Shown here: positions 53,016-61,769 of the stretch, one piece after another
How positions within the stretch are numbered: position 1 is the stretch's first letter
Layout: each line of letters starts with the position of its first letter
Program-made: the position numbers and the translations under genes
Notes under the pieces: generated by a model
What the model was told of the DNA's origin: nothing
Databases searched by the model: none
The model's input: the letters and a program-made list of their open reading frames with translations, nothing else
Source of the DNA: Salinicoccus sp. YB14-2
GTDB lineage: Bacteria > Bacillota > Bacilli > Staphylococcales > Salinicoccaceae
DNA length: 64,000 nt
Reading direction: 5' to 3'
NCBI RefSeq assembly: GCF_001265075.1
Contig: NZ_LFKO01000001.1
Span: forward strand, 1,149,482-1,213,481

Positions 53016-53039
53016 CAAAAATTATGGGAGGTTTTTATT

Positions 53040-54077
53040 ATGATTATTCATGTTACGCATGATGCCAAAGAAGCTGAGATTGAAACGTTAGTTTCAAATA
53101 TTGAGGGAGCGGGTTTCCGGGTACACCGGTCTGACGGGGAAAGAAGAACAATTATCGGACTTATAGGAGATACTTCCCGGGTGGACGAGAATGACTTCAA
53201 AAAATACAGAATAGTGAAGGCGGTATACCGTATACAATCACCATATAAAAAAGCGAATCGAAGGTTCCATGAAGATGATAGTGTCATTGATATAGATGGA
53301 GTGAAAGTCGGCGGCAGTCATTTCATAGTATGTGCCGGACCTTGTTCAGTAGAGAACGAAGATGATACTGTAGCACTTGCAAAAGCGTTAAAAGATGCCG
53401 GGGCAAATACTTTAAGAGGCGGAGCGTTCAAGCCGCGTACTTCACCATATAGTTTCCAGGGACTGGGTCTTGAAGGGCTGCGTATACTTAATACGGCTAA
53501 ACAGGAAACCGGCCTGCCTGTCGTATCAGAACTGATGGGTACTGAGTACATTGATGAATTCGTTGATATGGTAGACGTTATCCAAGTCGGTGCACGTAAT
53601 ATGTCCAACTTCGATCTGCTTAAGGCACTTGGACAGACGAATAAGCCGGTTCTTCTCAAGCGCGGTATGTCTGCAACGATCCAGGAGTGGTTAATGTCTG
53701 CAGAGTACATCATGGCCGGCGGAAATGACAACGTAATCTTCTGTGAAAGAGGTATCCGTACATTTGAAACAGCTACACGTAACACGCTTGATTTACAGGC
53801 TGTACCTGTGATTCAAAAGGAATCACACCTGCCGATAGTGATTGACCCGTCTCACGCTGCAGGAACAAGATACGTCATTCCGTCCATGGCTAAATCAGCT
53901 GTTGTATCTGGTGCAAATGGTCTTCAAATAGAAGTGCATCAGGATCCTGAAAATGCATGGAGTGACGGGCAGCAGTGTCTGACACCTGCAGAATTCAAAG
54001 ACTTGATGCAGCACATAAATATCCTTGCGGAAATGGAAGGTAAGACTATTACGAACGATACTATCGTTCAAAAATAA
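53040..54077 (+). CDS. aroF: 3-deoxy-7-phosphoheptulonate (DAHP) synthase, type I-beta with N-terminal regulatory domain
   Basis: The 345-residue enzyme is the first step of the shikimate pathway, joining PEP and erythrose 4-phosphate. The N-terminal 75 residues (MIIHVTHDAKEAEIETLVSNIEGAGFRVHRSDGERRTIIGLIGD) form the ferredoxin-like domain that binds aromatic amino acids in Thermotoga-type enzymes. The barrel follows with VCAGPCSVEN, LRGGAFKPRTSPYSFQG, VIQVGARNMSNFDLL, LLKRGMSATIQEWL, CERGIRTFE and IDPSHAAG. The ATG at 53040 follows GGGAGG; the longer frame upstream covers the attenuator. Chorismate mutase is 18 bases downstream. Confidence 0.92.
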   Translation: MIIHVTHDAKEAEIETLVSNIEGAGFRVHRSDGERRTIIGLIGDTSRVDENDFKKYRIVKAVYRIQSPYKKANRRFHEDDSVIDIDGVKVGGSHFIVCAGPCSVENEDDTVALAKALKDAGANTLRGGAFKPRTSPYSFQGLGLEGLRILNTAKQETGLPVVSELMGTEYIDEFVDMVDVIQVGARNMSNFDLLKALGQTNKPVLLKRGMSATIQEWLMSAEYIMAGGNDNVIFCERGIRTFETATRNTLDLQAVPVIQKESHLPIVIDPSHAAGTRYVIPSMAKSAVVSGANGLQIEVHQDPENAWSDGQQCLTPAEFKDLMQHINILAEMEGKTITNDTIVQK

Positions 54078-54095
54078 TGATAAGGAGGAGTACCC

Positions 54096-54389
54096 ATGAC
54101 GAAACATGAAATGTTGCGTAAAGAAATTGATGAAATTGACCAGGAGTTAATGCGTTTGTTTGAAAGAAGAATGCAGATATCAGAGGAGATAGCTCAATAT
54201 AAATATGCTCGGGATATTGCTGTATTCGACTCATCACGTGAAAAACAAGTGATTGATAAAAATGTAGCTCTAATAGAAAATCAGAGTTTGAAACTCTATG
54301 GTGAATTATTTATTAAAAATCTCATGGGACTCTCCAGAAAGCATCAAAATGATAGTATCAATCATATGAAAGTTTCCCACAAATCATAA
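54096..54389 (+). CDS. chorismate mutase, AroQ type
   Basis: The 97-residue all-helical AroQ-class mutase converts chorismate to prephenate. Seen: LRKEIDEIDQELMRLFERRMQISEEIAQYK with the active-site Arg and Lys, and REKQVIDK. In many Firmicutes this domain is fused to the N-terminus of DAHP synthase; here it is a separate gene just after it, with an AAGGAGGAG site. Position under the Phe/Tyr attenuator fits its role at the Phe/Tyr branch. Confidence 0.85.
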   Translation: MTKHEMLRKEIDEIDQELMRLFERRMQISEEIAQYKYARDIAVFDSSREKQVIDKNVALIENQSLKLYGELFIKNLMGLSRKHQNDSINHMKVSHKS

Positions 54390-54424
54390 AAAACTCAGGT
54401 CCATCTTTGGACCTGAGTTTTTTA
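54388..54424. terminator. bidirectional terminator of the aroF operon and metA
   Basis: AAAAAACTCAGGTCC, six-base loop, GGACCTGAGTTTTTT. Confidence 0.9.
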
Positions 54425-55339
54425 TTTTTCTAAATCATTTAAATCATAATATGTGTTCTGATACGTTTCATTCAGCCAATTATTGAATAATAAGTGGCCA
54501 TGTGACTTCCAGTTGAAGTAAGGTTCGTTATTCGAGTCATCATCAGGGAAGTAGTTATGGGGCATACCGATATCAGCCCCTTTTTCAATATCTCTGATGT
54601 ACTCATTATTCAGCGTATTGCGTTCATATTCCAAATGTCCGAATATATAAAGATCTCTGCTGTCTTCGGTACTTAATATGTCAGGTCCAAAATCAGGATG
54701 GACAGACAGTACTTTCAATTCTGGATGTTTGTCCAGAGTTGAGAAATCCATTCTCGTGTGTCTTGAATGTGGCACTTCAAACTGATCATCAAAGCCTCTC
54801 ATTAAAGGATGTGTAGGCAGAATGTTTTTATATTTGAAAATACCGAATAATTTACTCGACAGAGTGATTTTATCAAACTGATAGTAATAATTCAGAGCAT
54901 GCTGGGCGCCCCAGCATATGAAAAACCTTGAGAACACATGTTTTTCCGACCATTTTAGGATGGCTTCCAACTCATTGATATAGTCGACCTGGTTAAAGTC
55001 CAATTTTTCGACCGGAGCGCCGGTGACAATCATACCGTCAAAGCGCTCCTCCTTAATTTCATTGAAAGTTCTGTAATATTTATGAAGATGACTGGTCGGC
55101 GTATTCTTACTTTTATGTGTCTCGGTATATAAGAATTCAATATCTATCTGCAATGGTGTATTGCCGAGAAGTCTTAACAGATGCAACTCCGTCTCTTCTT
55201 TTTTAGGCATCAGATTTAAAATTAAAATTCTGATCGGGCGGATGTCCTGGGTTATTGCCCTGGAGGCATCTATTGTAAACACATTTTCCTGTTCTAACTT
55301 TTTTTTAACCGGTAATCCTTCAACTATTTTTATTGGCAT
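54422..55339 (-). CDS. metA: homoserine O-acetyltransferase (MetA family)
   Basis: The 305-residue enzyme activates homoserine for methionine synthesis. The nucleophile is Cys142 (FICWGAQHAL), and His and Glu are in FGHLEYER. Known: in this family residue 111 decides the acyl donor, Gly in E. coli for succinyl-CoA and Glu in Bacillus for acetyl-CoA. Here TGAPVEKL places Glu at 111, so acetyl-CoA is predicted. This agrees with the O-acetylhomoserine sulfhydrylase gene metY directly upstream, with which it overlaps by one base under one SAM riboswitch. Confidence 0.93.
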   Translation of the reverse strand: MPIKIVEGLPVKKKLEQENVFTIDASRAITQDIRPIRILILNLMPKKEETELHLLRLLGNTPLQIDIEFLYTETHKSKNTPTSHLHKYYRTFNEIKEERFDGMIVTGAPVEKLDFNQVDYINELEAILKWSEKHVFSRFFICWGAQHALNYYYQFDKITLSSKLFGIFKYKNILPTHPLMRGFDDQFEVPHSRHTRMDFSTLDKHPELKVLSVHPDFGPDILSTEDSRDLYIFGHLEYERNTLNNEYIRDIEKGADIGMPHNYFPDDDSNNEPYFNWKSHGHLLFNNWLNETYQNTYYDLNDLEK

Positions 55340-56616
55340 TAAATCGCATCCAGACCTTTATTGATATCATCCAGTATATCATCTATATGCTCAAGACCGA
55401 TAGAAAGGCGTACTGTTTCCGGTTTTACACCGCCTGCCAGCTGCTGTTCTTCGGTCAACTGTGCATGAGTAGTCGACGCCGGGTGAACCACGAGAGATTT
55501 TGCATCGCCCACATTTGCAAGCATTGAAAACAGTTCGAGTGACTCAATGAATTTTTTGCCTGCTTCATAGCCGCCTTTGACTCCGAAAGTGAATATGGCT
55601 CCTGCGCCTTTAGGAAGATACTTCTCCTGTAATTGTTTGTATGGACTGTCGGACAAACCTGCAAAATCAATCCACTCGACTTTTTCATGGTTGTCCAGAT
55701 ACTCAGCGACTTTAGTTGCATTTTCAACATGCCTTTCCATTCTTAATGACAGGGTTTCGATTCCTTGAGTCAGAAGGAAAGAGTTGAATGGTGAAATCGC
55801 AGCACCGGTGTCTCTTAACAGAGTCGTTCTGATTTTATATGCAAAAGCCTGATTGCCGAATGTGTCGGCGAAAACCAACCCATGATAGGAATTGTCAGGT
55901 TCACTGAACCCGGGATATTTTCCGTTTTTCCAATCAAAGTTACCGCCGTCGACAATGACGCCGCCGATTGAAGTGCCGTGGCCGCCTAAAAATTTAGTGG
56001 CCGAATGTATGACGATATTTGCGCCGTGTTCAATCGGACGGCAAAGATATGGTGTGGCAAATGTATTGTCCACAATCAGAACTATGTTGTTATCCTGTGC
56101 GACTTTTGCCAATGCTTCCAAATCTTCGATGTTGCCTTCGGGATTTCCGATGGTTTCTACGAATATCGCTTTAGTATTATCTTTTATTTCACGTGAAACG
56201 TTATTTATATCTTTAGTATTTACTAAGGACACATCAATTCCAAACTTTTTGAAAGTGTGTGTGAATAAAGTGTGCGTACCTCCGTATAAGCTCGTTGTTG
56301 AAATGATATGGTCACCTGCATCAGCGACACCCTGTATAGCATAAGTGATGGCAGCCATCCCCGAAGCCACAGCAAGTCCTGCTGTTCCGCCTTCCAACTC
56401 TGCAACTCTTGTTTCAAGTGCGGCGGAAGTCGGATTCGTAATGCGGGTATAAATATTTCCCGCTTCTGATAAGCCGAAAAGGTTGGCACCGTGTTCCGTG
56501 TCATCAAAAACATATGAAGTCGTCTGATAAATTGGAAGTGCACGTGACTTTGTATCAGAATCAACCACTTGACCAGAATGTAATTGCTTTGTTTCGAACT
56601 TAAAATCTTTTGACAT
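55339..56616 (-). CDS. metY: O-acetylhomoserine sulfhydrylase
   Basis: The 425-residue PLP enzyme makes homocysteine from O-acetylhomoserine and sulfide. Seen: [24 protein letters not shown] at the start, [63 protein letters not shown] with the PLP lysine, and [17 protein letters not shown] at the end. The extended central region and length separate it from the metB-type protein at 47.1 kb. With metA it completes direct sulfhydrylation under SAM riboswitch control. Confidence 0.92.
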   Translation of the reverse strand: MSKDFKFETKQLHSGQVVDSDTKSRALPIYQTTSYVFDDTEHGANLFGLSEAGNIYTRITNPTSAALETRVAELEGGTAGLAVASGMAAITYAIQGVADAGDHIISTTSLYGGTHTLFTHTFKKFGIDVSLVNTKDINNVSREIKDNTKAIFVETIGNPEGNIEDLEALAKVAQDNNIVLIVDNTFATPYLCRPIEHGANIVIHSATKFLGGHGTSIGGVIVDGGNFDWKNGKYPGFSEPDNSYHGLVFADTFGNQAFAYKIRTTLLRDTGAAISPFNSFLLTQGIETLSLRMERHVENATKVAEYLDNHEKVEWIDFAGLSDSPYKQLQEKYLPKGAGAIFTFGVKGGYEAGKKFIESLELFSMLANVGDAKSLVVHPASTTHAQLTEEQQLAGGVKPETVRLSIGLEHIDDILDDINKGLDAI

Positions 56617-56637
56617 TAATATTTCCTCCTTAGTAAA

Positions 56638-56766
56638 TAAAAGAGCCTGCTAAATTTAGCAGACTCTTATCTGCTCATCTTCCGGGTATCCCGGCTGGAA
56701 TTGGCACCTTACTGAAAAGGTTGCCGGACTTCATCGGGCCAGTCCCCTCCGTCACTCTTGATAAGC
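56638..56766 (-). promoter_or_regulatory. SAM-I (S-box) riboswitch with terminator
   Basis: Read on the minus strand it begins CTTATCAAGAG, then GAGGGGACTGGCCCGATGAA, CCGGCAACC, GGTGCCAATTCCAGCC and GATAAGAG, the conserved core of the S-box aptamer. It ends in the terminator AGAGTCTGCTAAA/TTTAGCAGGCTCTTTT. High S-adenosylmethionine should stop transcription before metY-metA. Confidence 0.95.
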
Positions 56767-56786
56767 TATATTTAATATTTTTTCTA

Positions 56787-56815
56787 ATGTTACATCTGAA
56801 AATGATTTTTGTCAA
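56787..56815 (-). promoter_or_regulatory. sigma-A promoter of metY-metA
   Basis: Read on the minus strand: TTGACA, 17-bp spacer, TAACAT, just upstream of the riboswitch. Confidence 0.75.
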
Positions 56816-56893
56816 ATACTTTACAAGATTATAAATTATCTGACAAGTTGTGACTTTGTTGAAGTAACGCTTAGCGTTATCTCGTTCAGCCCT

Positions 56894-58252
56894 TTATTTC
56901 CAAATGTATTTCAATAATTTCTGAAACTTTCTATAGGTAGGGTAACGCAATGGGATATCGAATAATGTCGTCTGTTTCAGTATGCTTTTTGAATGGCTGA
57001 AAGTATCGAATGAATAACGTCCATGATATTTCCCCATACCGCTGTTTCCGCGACCTCCGAACGGCAAGTAAGGCGATGCCAGATGATACATTGTATCGTT
57101 GATTGCACCGCCGCCGAAAGGTATGGTTTTTATGACATGTTTGGCAGTTTTATCATTTTCAGTGAAAATATATAGCGCCAAAGGGTCGGGCAGATCTCTG
57201 ATATCAATCAATGCTTTTTCCAGATCGTCATAACCTAAGACTGGCAGGACGGGACCGAATATTTCTTCTTCCATCGCAGGATGGCTGAAATCGGCATTTT
57301 GAATAATCGTCGGCTCAATCATCCGTTTGGATTTATGGCTGCGTCCGCCATAGGCAATATCACCTTGAAGGTAATTATGGACACGTTCGAAATGATCATT
57401 GTTTATAATTTGCATATAATTCTGTTGTTCAAATTCTTTATTATAAAATTTATGAGTGTAATGCTTTAAGTGTTTAATCAGACGTTCCTTTACACTGTTA
57501 TCCACATAAATATAATCCGTAGCAACACAAGTCTGACCGGCGTTCATGAACTTGCCCCAGACAATTCTTTTGGCTGCATATTTCAGGTTGGCATCTTTTG
57601 TCACGATGCTCGGAGATTTACCGCCGAGCTCCAGGGTGACAGGTGTTAAATTTTTTGAAGCGGCTTCCATCACAATTTTACCGACATGAGAACTGCCAGT
57701 GTAGAATATATAATCAAAAGGCAGATTTAAAAGCTGCTGGTTGGTTTCAATACCCCCTTCTATTGAGGTGACATATTTTTCAGGGAAAGCAAGGTCTATC
57801 ACTTTTGTAATGATTTCTGAAACATGAGGCGTATGCTCAGAAGGCTTTAAGATTGCAGTGTTACCTGCGCTGAGTGCGCCGACCAGCGGAGCGATTGCCA
57901 AGTTGAAAGGATAATTCCATGGTGAAATAATCAAAGAGACACCGTACGGCTCTTTGTAGATTGTAGATTTTGAGCCGAAGTGGGTCGCCGGTGTTTTCAC
58001 ATTGACCGGCTGCGTCCATCGAGACAAATTTTTAAGGTGGAAATTTATTTCATTGTAGACGATTCCTATTTCTGTTAAATAAGCATCACTTTCGTTCTTG
58101 TTGAAATCAGATTTCATTGCAAACATTAACTCATCTTCATAAAAATTGATTGCGTCTTTAAGTTGTTTCAAAGCTTTTATCCGCACATCCAATGACAATG
58201 TTTCCTTGGTTTGAAAAAATTGTTTTTGCTTATTAAATATAGATTCGTACAT
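56894..58252 (-). CDS. aldehyde dehydrogenase, class 3-like
   Basis: The 452-residue protein is shorter than the AldA-type enzyme at 38 kb and lacks its N-terminal arm. It has [51 protein letters not shown], nucleophile Cys in NAGQTCVATDY and PYLPFGGRGNSGMGKYHG, the class 3 (fatty/aromatic aldehyde) pattern. A basic hydrophobic C-terminus (RYPTYRKFQKLLKYIWK) may touch the membrane, as in other class 3 enzymes. Substrate unknown. Single gene. Confidence 0.87.
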   Translation of the reverse strand: MYESIFNKQKQFFQTKETLSLDVRIKALKQLKDAINFYEDELMFAMKSDFNKNESDAYLTEIGIVYNEINFHLKNLSRWTQPVNVKTPATHFGSKSTIYKEPYGVSLIISPWNYPFNLAIAPLVGALSAGNTAILKPSEHTPHVSEIITKVIDLAFPEKYVTSIEGGIETNQQLLNLPFDYIFYTGSSHVGKIVMEAASKNLTPVTLELGGKSPSIVTKDANLKYAAKRIVWGKFMNAGQTCVATDYIYVDNSVKERLIKHLKHYTHKFYNKEFEQQNYMQIINNDHFERVHNYLQGDIAYGGRSHKSKRMIEPTIIQNADFSHPAMEEEIFGPVLPVLGYDDLEKALIDIRDLPDPLALYIFTENDKTAKHVIKTIPFGGGAINDTMYHLASPYLPFGGRGNSGMGKYHGRYSFDTFSHSKSILKQTTLFDIPLRYPTYRKFQKLLKYIWK

Positions 58253-58371
58253 ATACTCACTCCTTATAGTCTGGTTACCCGATTTTAAAAATGTTAATTA
58301 AAGAAGAAAACATTGCATTTTATTAATATCTTCCTATAATTAATGGTACTTAACAATAAAAGGTGATGCGC

Positions 58372-58560
58372 ATGGACGAGAAGTTTAATATTTTAAAAGG
58401 CACTTTAACAACCTATCAGCTCAGCGAAGCTTTGGAAATAACAATGGAACAGGTCGAAGCTGTTTTGAATGAGGAAATTGATGTATCGGATCTCAGTCCT
58501 GAAGTGATCAATAAAATTCATCATTTGGAAGCTGCTTTATTCGGTCATGTTGAGAAATGA
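58372..58560 (+). CDS. small helix-turn-helix-like protein, first of a tandem pair
   Basis: The 62-residue protein has the core LTTYQLSEALEITMEQVEAVLNEEIDVSDLSPEVINKIHHLEAAL. The predicted helices resemble the minimal HTH of Xre-type proteins, without the DNA-contacting basic residues (the protein is strongly acidic). The ATG at 58372 follows AAAGGTG. It is paralogous to the next gene. Confidence 0.6.
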   Translation: MDEKFNILKGTLTTYQLSEALEITMEQVEAVLNEEIDVSDLSPEVINKIHHLEAALFGHVEK

Positions 58561-58650
58561 TTTGAATGTATTAAACATATAGTTGAAGTTCATGGAATCT
58601 GTGGTATAATAAGTTATTGATACTTCGATACTTATGAAGAAGGTGACATT

Positions 58651-58833
58651 ATGAACACTGAATTGAACCTTTCACTACTCGTGGAAAAATTAACTGCATA
58701 CCAGATCAGTCGAGCTGTAGGTGTCGATATGGACTTAGCCCAAAAAATTGTTGACGAAGAAATAAAACTGGAAGATTTACCAGAAGACACATTAGGTAAA
58801 TTACAAGAATTGAATCATAAATTGATGAACTGA
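58651..58833 (+). CDS. small helix-turn-helix-like protein, second of a tandem pair
   Basis: The 60-residue protein has the core LTAYQISRAVGVDMDLAQKIVDEEIKLEDLPEDTLGKLQELNHKL, aligned without gaps to its upstream neighbour (TxYQ, NEE/DEE-I, DL, K-hydrophobic). It has its own promoter-like sequence (TTGAAG, 16 bp, TATAAT ending near 58609), an AAGGTG ribosome site and a terminator overlapping its stop. Function unknown; acidic. Confidence 0.6.
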   Translation: MNTELNLSLLVEKLTAYQISRAVGVDMDLAQKIVDEEIKLEDLPEDTLGKLQELNHKLMN

Positions 58834-58857
58834 GACTTGATAAAGTCTCTTTTTTTA
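58832..58857 (+). terminator. terminator after the tandem small genes
   Basis: GAGACTT, four-base loop, AAGTCTC and eight T's, overlapping the stop codon. Confidence 0.85.
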
Positions 58858-58937
58858 CTTCTTTTGACGTATGTGAACAGCTGTATGAAAAATGTTATCA
58901 TTAGTATACTAAATATTTTTTATAAAGGAGCATACTA

Positions 58938-59480
58938 ATGAATCTGCTGATTATTTCCGGGAGTCCTTTCCCAGGTTCAAGTACAGCTTTTTTAGCAGAA
59001 GAAATAAAAGCTCAGATTGAACAGCCAGAAAACCATGTGGAAATAATAGATTTATGCCAATGGGACATTCCATTACTCGGGCAACCTGAAACTGAAGAAC
59101 TTGAGGAGTTTAAACGGGTTGCGACTAAAGCGGATGCCATAATAATTGGAACGCCAAACTTCCATACTTCATTTTCAGGTATATTAAAGAATGCTTTGGA
59201 CCATTTATCATTTGACCAGTTTGAAGGGAAACCGGTCGCTCTTTACTGTACAAGCGGAGGTATGAGGAACACAGACCCGCTGGCCCAGCTGAGAATAGTA
59301 ATGAGGGGGCTGCACGCGCTGGCTATACCGACCCACCTCTGTGCAAGCAGTTCCGATTACAAGAAGGATGAAAATGGGAAGTACGGCAGTCTCAGTAATG
59401 AGATGAAGAAAAGAATCGGCAAGATGGTGGATTCATTAATCGCACTTGCGGGTATGACTAAAAGTAAGCATCATATATGA
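58938..59480 (+). CDS. NADPH-dependent FMN reductase
   Basis: The 180-residue flavodoxin-fold protein has the FMN phosphate loop SGSPFPGSSTAFLA near the N-terminus, IIIGTPNFHTSFSGILKNALDHLSFDQFEGKPVALYCTSGGMRN, matching the azoreductase/FMN reductase family. It reduces flavin or quinone-like substrates with NADPH; the physiological acceptor is unknown. The last codons form half of a perfect terminator hairpin. Confidence 0.85.
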   Translation: MNLLIISGSPFPGSSTAFLAEEIKAQIEQPENHVEIIDLCQWDIPLLGQPETEELEEFKRVATKADAIIIGTPNFHTSFSGILKNALDHLSFDQFEGKPVALYCTSGGMRNTDPLAQLRIVMRGLHALAIPTHLCASSSDYKKDENGKYGSLSNEMKKRIGKMVDSLIALAGMTKSKHHI

Positions 59481-59494
59481 TGCTTACTTTTTTA
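59461..59494 (+). terminator. terminator embedded in the end of the FMN reductase gene
   Basis: AAAGTAAGCATCATA followed by its exact complement and T's: a 30-bp palindrome that contains the TGA stop at 59478-59480. Confidence 0.88.
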
Positions 59495-59544
59495 TGGCAT
59501 TGCTTTAATGCCATCTAAGTATACAAAGGAAAAAGGTAAAATAA

Positions 59545-60330
59545 ATGCTGAATAAAGATAAAGACGATTTACCATTATTGTTGTTGAGCGTTATCATGGG
59601 AGTGTTCGTCATTGCTTTTATCGTTTCAGAAACAACGGGGAATAGAAATTATCAGTCTGAATATACTTTTGATGAAGCTGTTTCATCTCACATGGAAAAA
59701 AATACACAGGATGTCACCATTCAGAATGGCGAGCTGACGAATGCCGATGAAGATCAAATCAGAAAATATATGACCACGGATAAAGACCATTATCCACTCC
59801 AGCATATGGATCTGCGGGATAAGGTGGACACCGACATTGAAACATTGAATGAGATACTTGAAGGCAAGGGTATACTTGAAAACCGCGGGGAAACTTTTTT
59901 GGAGGCTCAGAATTTACATGACATCAATGTGATGTATTTAATCAGCCACGCGCAATTGGAGACTGGGAATGGCCAATCGGAACTGGCACAGGGAATTAAA
60001 ACGGATGAAACCTACTACAATTTTTTCGGTATCGGTGCTTTTGATAAACAGGCAGTGGAATCGGGGGCCAGTTATGCTGAACAGGAAAACTGGTCATCGC
60101 CTGAAGCGGCTATACTGGGCGGTGCTAAGTTCATCAGTGATAACTATGTCAACAATTATCAAAATACGTTATATAAGATGAGATGGAACCCTGAAAATCC
60201 AGGGCATCATCAATATGCAACGGACATAAGATGGCCGGTTATCATCGCTGATATAATGTCATCATATTATAATGAATATAGTTTAAGTACCGGCAACATG
60301 GAGTATACAGAATACCGTAATGACAAATAA
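59545..60330 (+). CDS. membrane-anchored N-acetylglucosaminidase (SagB-like)
   Basis: The protein has 261 residues: one N-terminal transmembrane helix (LPLLLLSVIMGVFVIAFIVS), a spacer, and a GH73-type glucosaminidase domain from about 130 with the catalytic Glu in LISHAQLETGNGQSELAQG. It continues YYNFFGIGAFDK and SPEAAILGGAKFISDNYVNNYQNTLYKMRWNPENPGHHQYATDIRWP. Size and layout match S. aureus SagB, which shortens glycan strands. It lacks the repeat cell-wall-binding domains of the secreted autolysins. Confidence 0.85.
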   Translation: MLNKDKDDLPLLLLSVIMGVFVIAFIVSETTGNRNYQSEYTFDEAVSSHMEKNTQDVTIQNGELTNADEDQIRKYMTTDKDHYPLQHMDLRDKVDTDIETLNEILEGKGILENRGETFLEAQNLHDINVMYLISHAQLETGNGQSELAQGIKTDETYYNFFGIGAFDKQAVESGASYAEQENWSSPEAAILGGAKFISDNYVNNYQNTLYKMRWNPENPGHHQYATDIRWPVIIADIMSSYYNEYSLSTGNMEYTEYRNDK

Positions 60331-60370
60331 AGCGCCGCCATCAGTTTAATTTAATGGCGACGTTTTTTAA
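60331..60370. terminator. bidirectional terminator between the glucosaminidase gene and thiE
   Basis: CGCCGCCAT, loop, ATGGCGACG with T's; one mismatched pair. Confidence 0.7.
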
Positions 60371-60990
60371 TTTAAAAAATTACGGACGGCCTGAGCAATG
60401 TTATCCGCTCCGGCAATTGCTGAAATTACTGCGATGCCATCCGCACCCTCAGTAATGCAATCAGTATAATTGCTTTCTGTTATCCCGCCGATGGCAACCA
60501 TTGGGAGTGTGCCTATCTTTTGTCGCATCAATTTCAGCCCGGAAACGCCTATGGCAGCGCCTGCATCGTCTTTGGATCCTGTTGGAAATACGGGTCCTGT
60601 ACCGATGTAACTGACATTGTCGAGACAGCTGACGGCAAGCTCGGCTTCATCTCGTACAGACAGGCCGACAATCTTATCATCGAAATAAGCAGGCAGTCTG
60701 TCAGGGTCCATATCATCCTGACCAATATGAATACCATCCGCCTTCAATGCCAGTGCGAGCTCCACATCATCATTAATAATAAATGGCACCTCATATCTGG
60801 TGGTCAGTTTCTGTACCGAAAGAGCAAAGTCTCTAAGCGCTTCTCCTGTCAGGGCGCCCTGTCCTTTTTCACGCAGTTGGAATAAGGTGATTCCGCTCTG
60901 TAATGCCTGTTCTATGATGGATAGGCTGGTGGTTGTGTCGCCATTATTTGAACCATATATAAAATAAAGTCTTAAATCAGTTTTATTCAT
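60367..60990 (-). CDS. thiE: thiamine-phosphate synthase
   Basis: The 207-residue TIM barrel joins hydroxymethylpyrimidine diphosphate and thiazole phosphate. Seen: LFQLREKGQGAL, FIINDDVELALALKADGIHIGQDD, YIGTGPVFPTGSKDDAGAAIG and VAIGGITESNY, the conserved ThiE motifs. Its start overlaps the end of thiM by eight bases; the ATG at 60990 is preferred to a TTG four codons earlier. Last gene of thiD-thiM-thiE. Confidence 0.93.
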   Translation of the reverse strand: MNKTDLRLYFIYGSNNGDTTTSLSIIEQALQSGITLFQLREKGQGALTGEALRDFALSVQKLTTRYEVPFIINDDVELALALKADGIHIGQDDMDPDRLPAYFDDKIVGLSVRDEAELAVSCLDNVSYIGTGPVFPTGSKDDAGAAIGVSGLKLMRQKIGTLPMVAIGGITESNYTDCITEGADGIAVISAIAGADNIAQAVRNFLN

Positions 60991-61765
60991 GAATTTTAAC
61001 AACCTTATCTTTTAAGGTAGCATCATCATTTAAATACAGAGCATCGATATAATTTGGCAGGAAAGTGCCTGGCCCTGCAGTGTTATTCTGTGCTGCCGAT
61101 TCGGCACAGAGATTATAGTAGCTGACTGCATTGACAACAGCGTTATTTACATCGTTATTTTTAGCGATGAATCCCAGTATGACAGCACCGAGAAGGCACC
61201 CCGATCCCGTTATCTTGCCTTGCAGACTATGGCCGTTATGAAGAGTGTATTTTTGATCATGTGTAACGACACCATCTGTTTCACCCGTGACCAGAACAGG
61301 TATCCGATACTTACTAAAGGTGTTTTCTGCGATTTCAAGAGCGTCGCTTTCCTCAGTTGAATCCACGCCTCGTGATGTGCTTTCTTCACCTGATAAAGCG
61401 AGCATTTCACTTCTGTTTCCTTTAATAAAGTCTATATTGTATCTTTCTATCAGTTCATCTACCAGACTTTTTCTGAAGGACGAGGCTCCATAGCCTACGG
61501 GGTCCAATACTACAGGGACATTATTTTTATTTGCCTGGGCAATCATTTCTGACATCAGTTCTTTTTTATGGACATCAGCTGTTCCAATGTTGATCAGGAG
61601 TCCGTCAGCAACTTTCATCAGTGATTCTGCCTCATCTTTTTCACCACTCATAATCGGTGATGCACCGAGGGCAATAAGTCCATTGGCAGTAAAATTTTTA
61701 ACGACATCATTTGTTATGCAGACAATCAGTGGCGGTTTTTCTCGTAGATTTTTAATCAGTGACAT
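60983..61765 (-). CDS. thiM: hydroxyethylthiazole kinase
   Basis: The 260-residue kinase salvages the thiazole precursor. Seen: ITNDVVKNFTANGLIALGASPIMS, LLINIGT, VVLDPVGYGASSFR, IKGNRSEMLAL, VLVTGETDGVV and the anion hole ITGSGCLLGAVI. The ATG at 61765 is preceded by AAAGGAGAA at a rather long distance. Five bases separate it from thiD. Confidence 0.93.
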   Translation of the reverse strand: MSLIKNLREKPPLIVCITNDVVKNFTANGLIALGASPIMSGEKDEAESLMKVADGLLINIGTADVHKKELMSEMIAQANKNNVPVVLDPVGYGASSFRKSLVDELIERYNIDFIKGNRSEMLALSGEESTSRGVDSTEESDALEIAENTFSKYRIPVLVTGETDGVVTHDQKYTLHNGHSLQGKITGSGCLLGAVILGFIAKNNDVNNAVVNAVSYYNLCAESAAQNNTAGPGTFLPNYIDALYLNDDATLKDKVVKIHE

Positions 61766-61769
61766 AATT

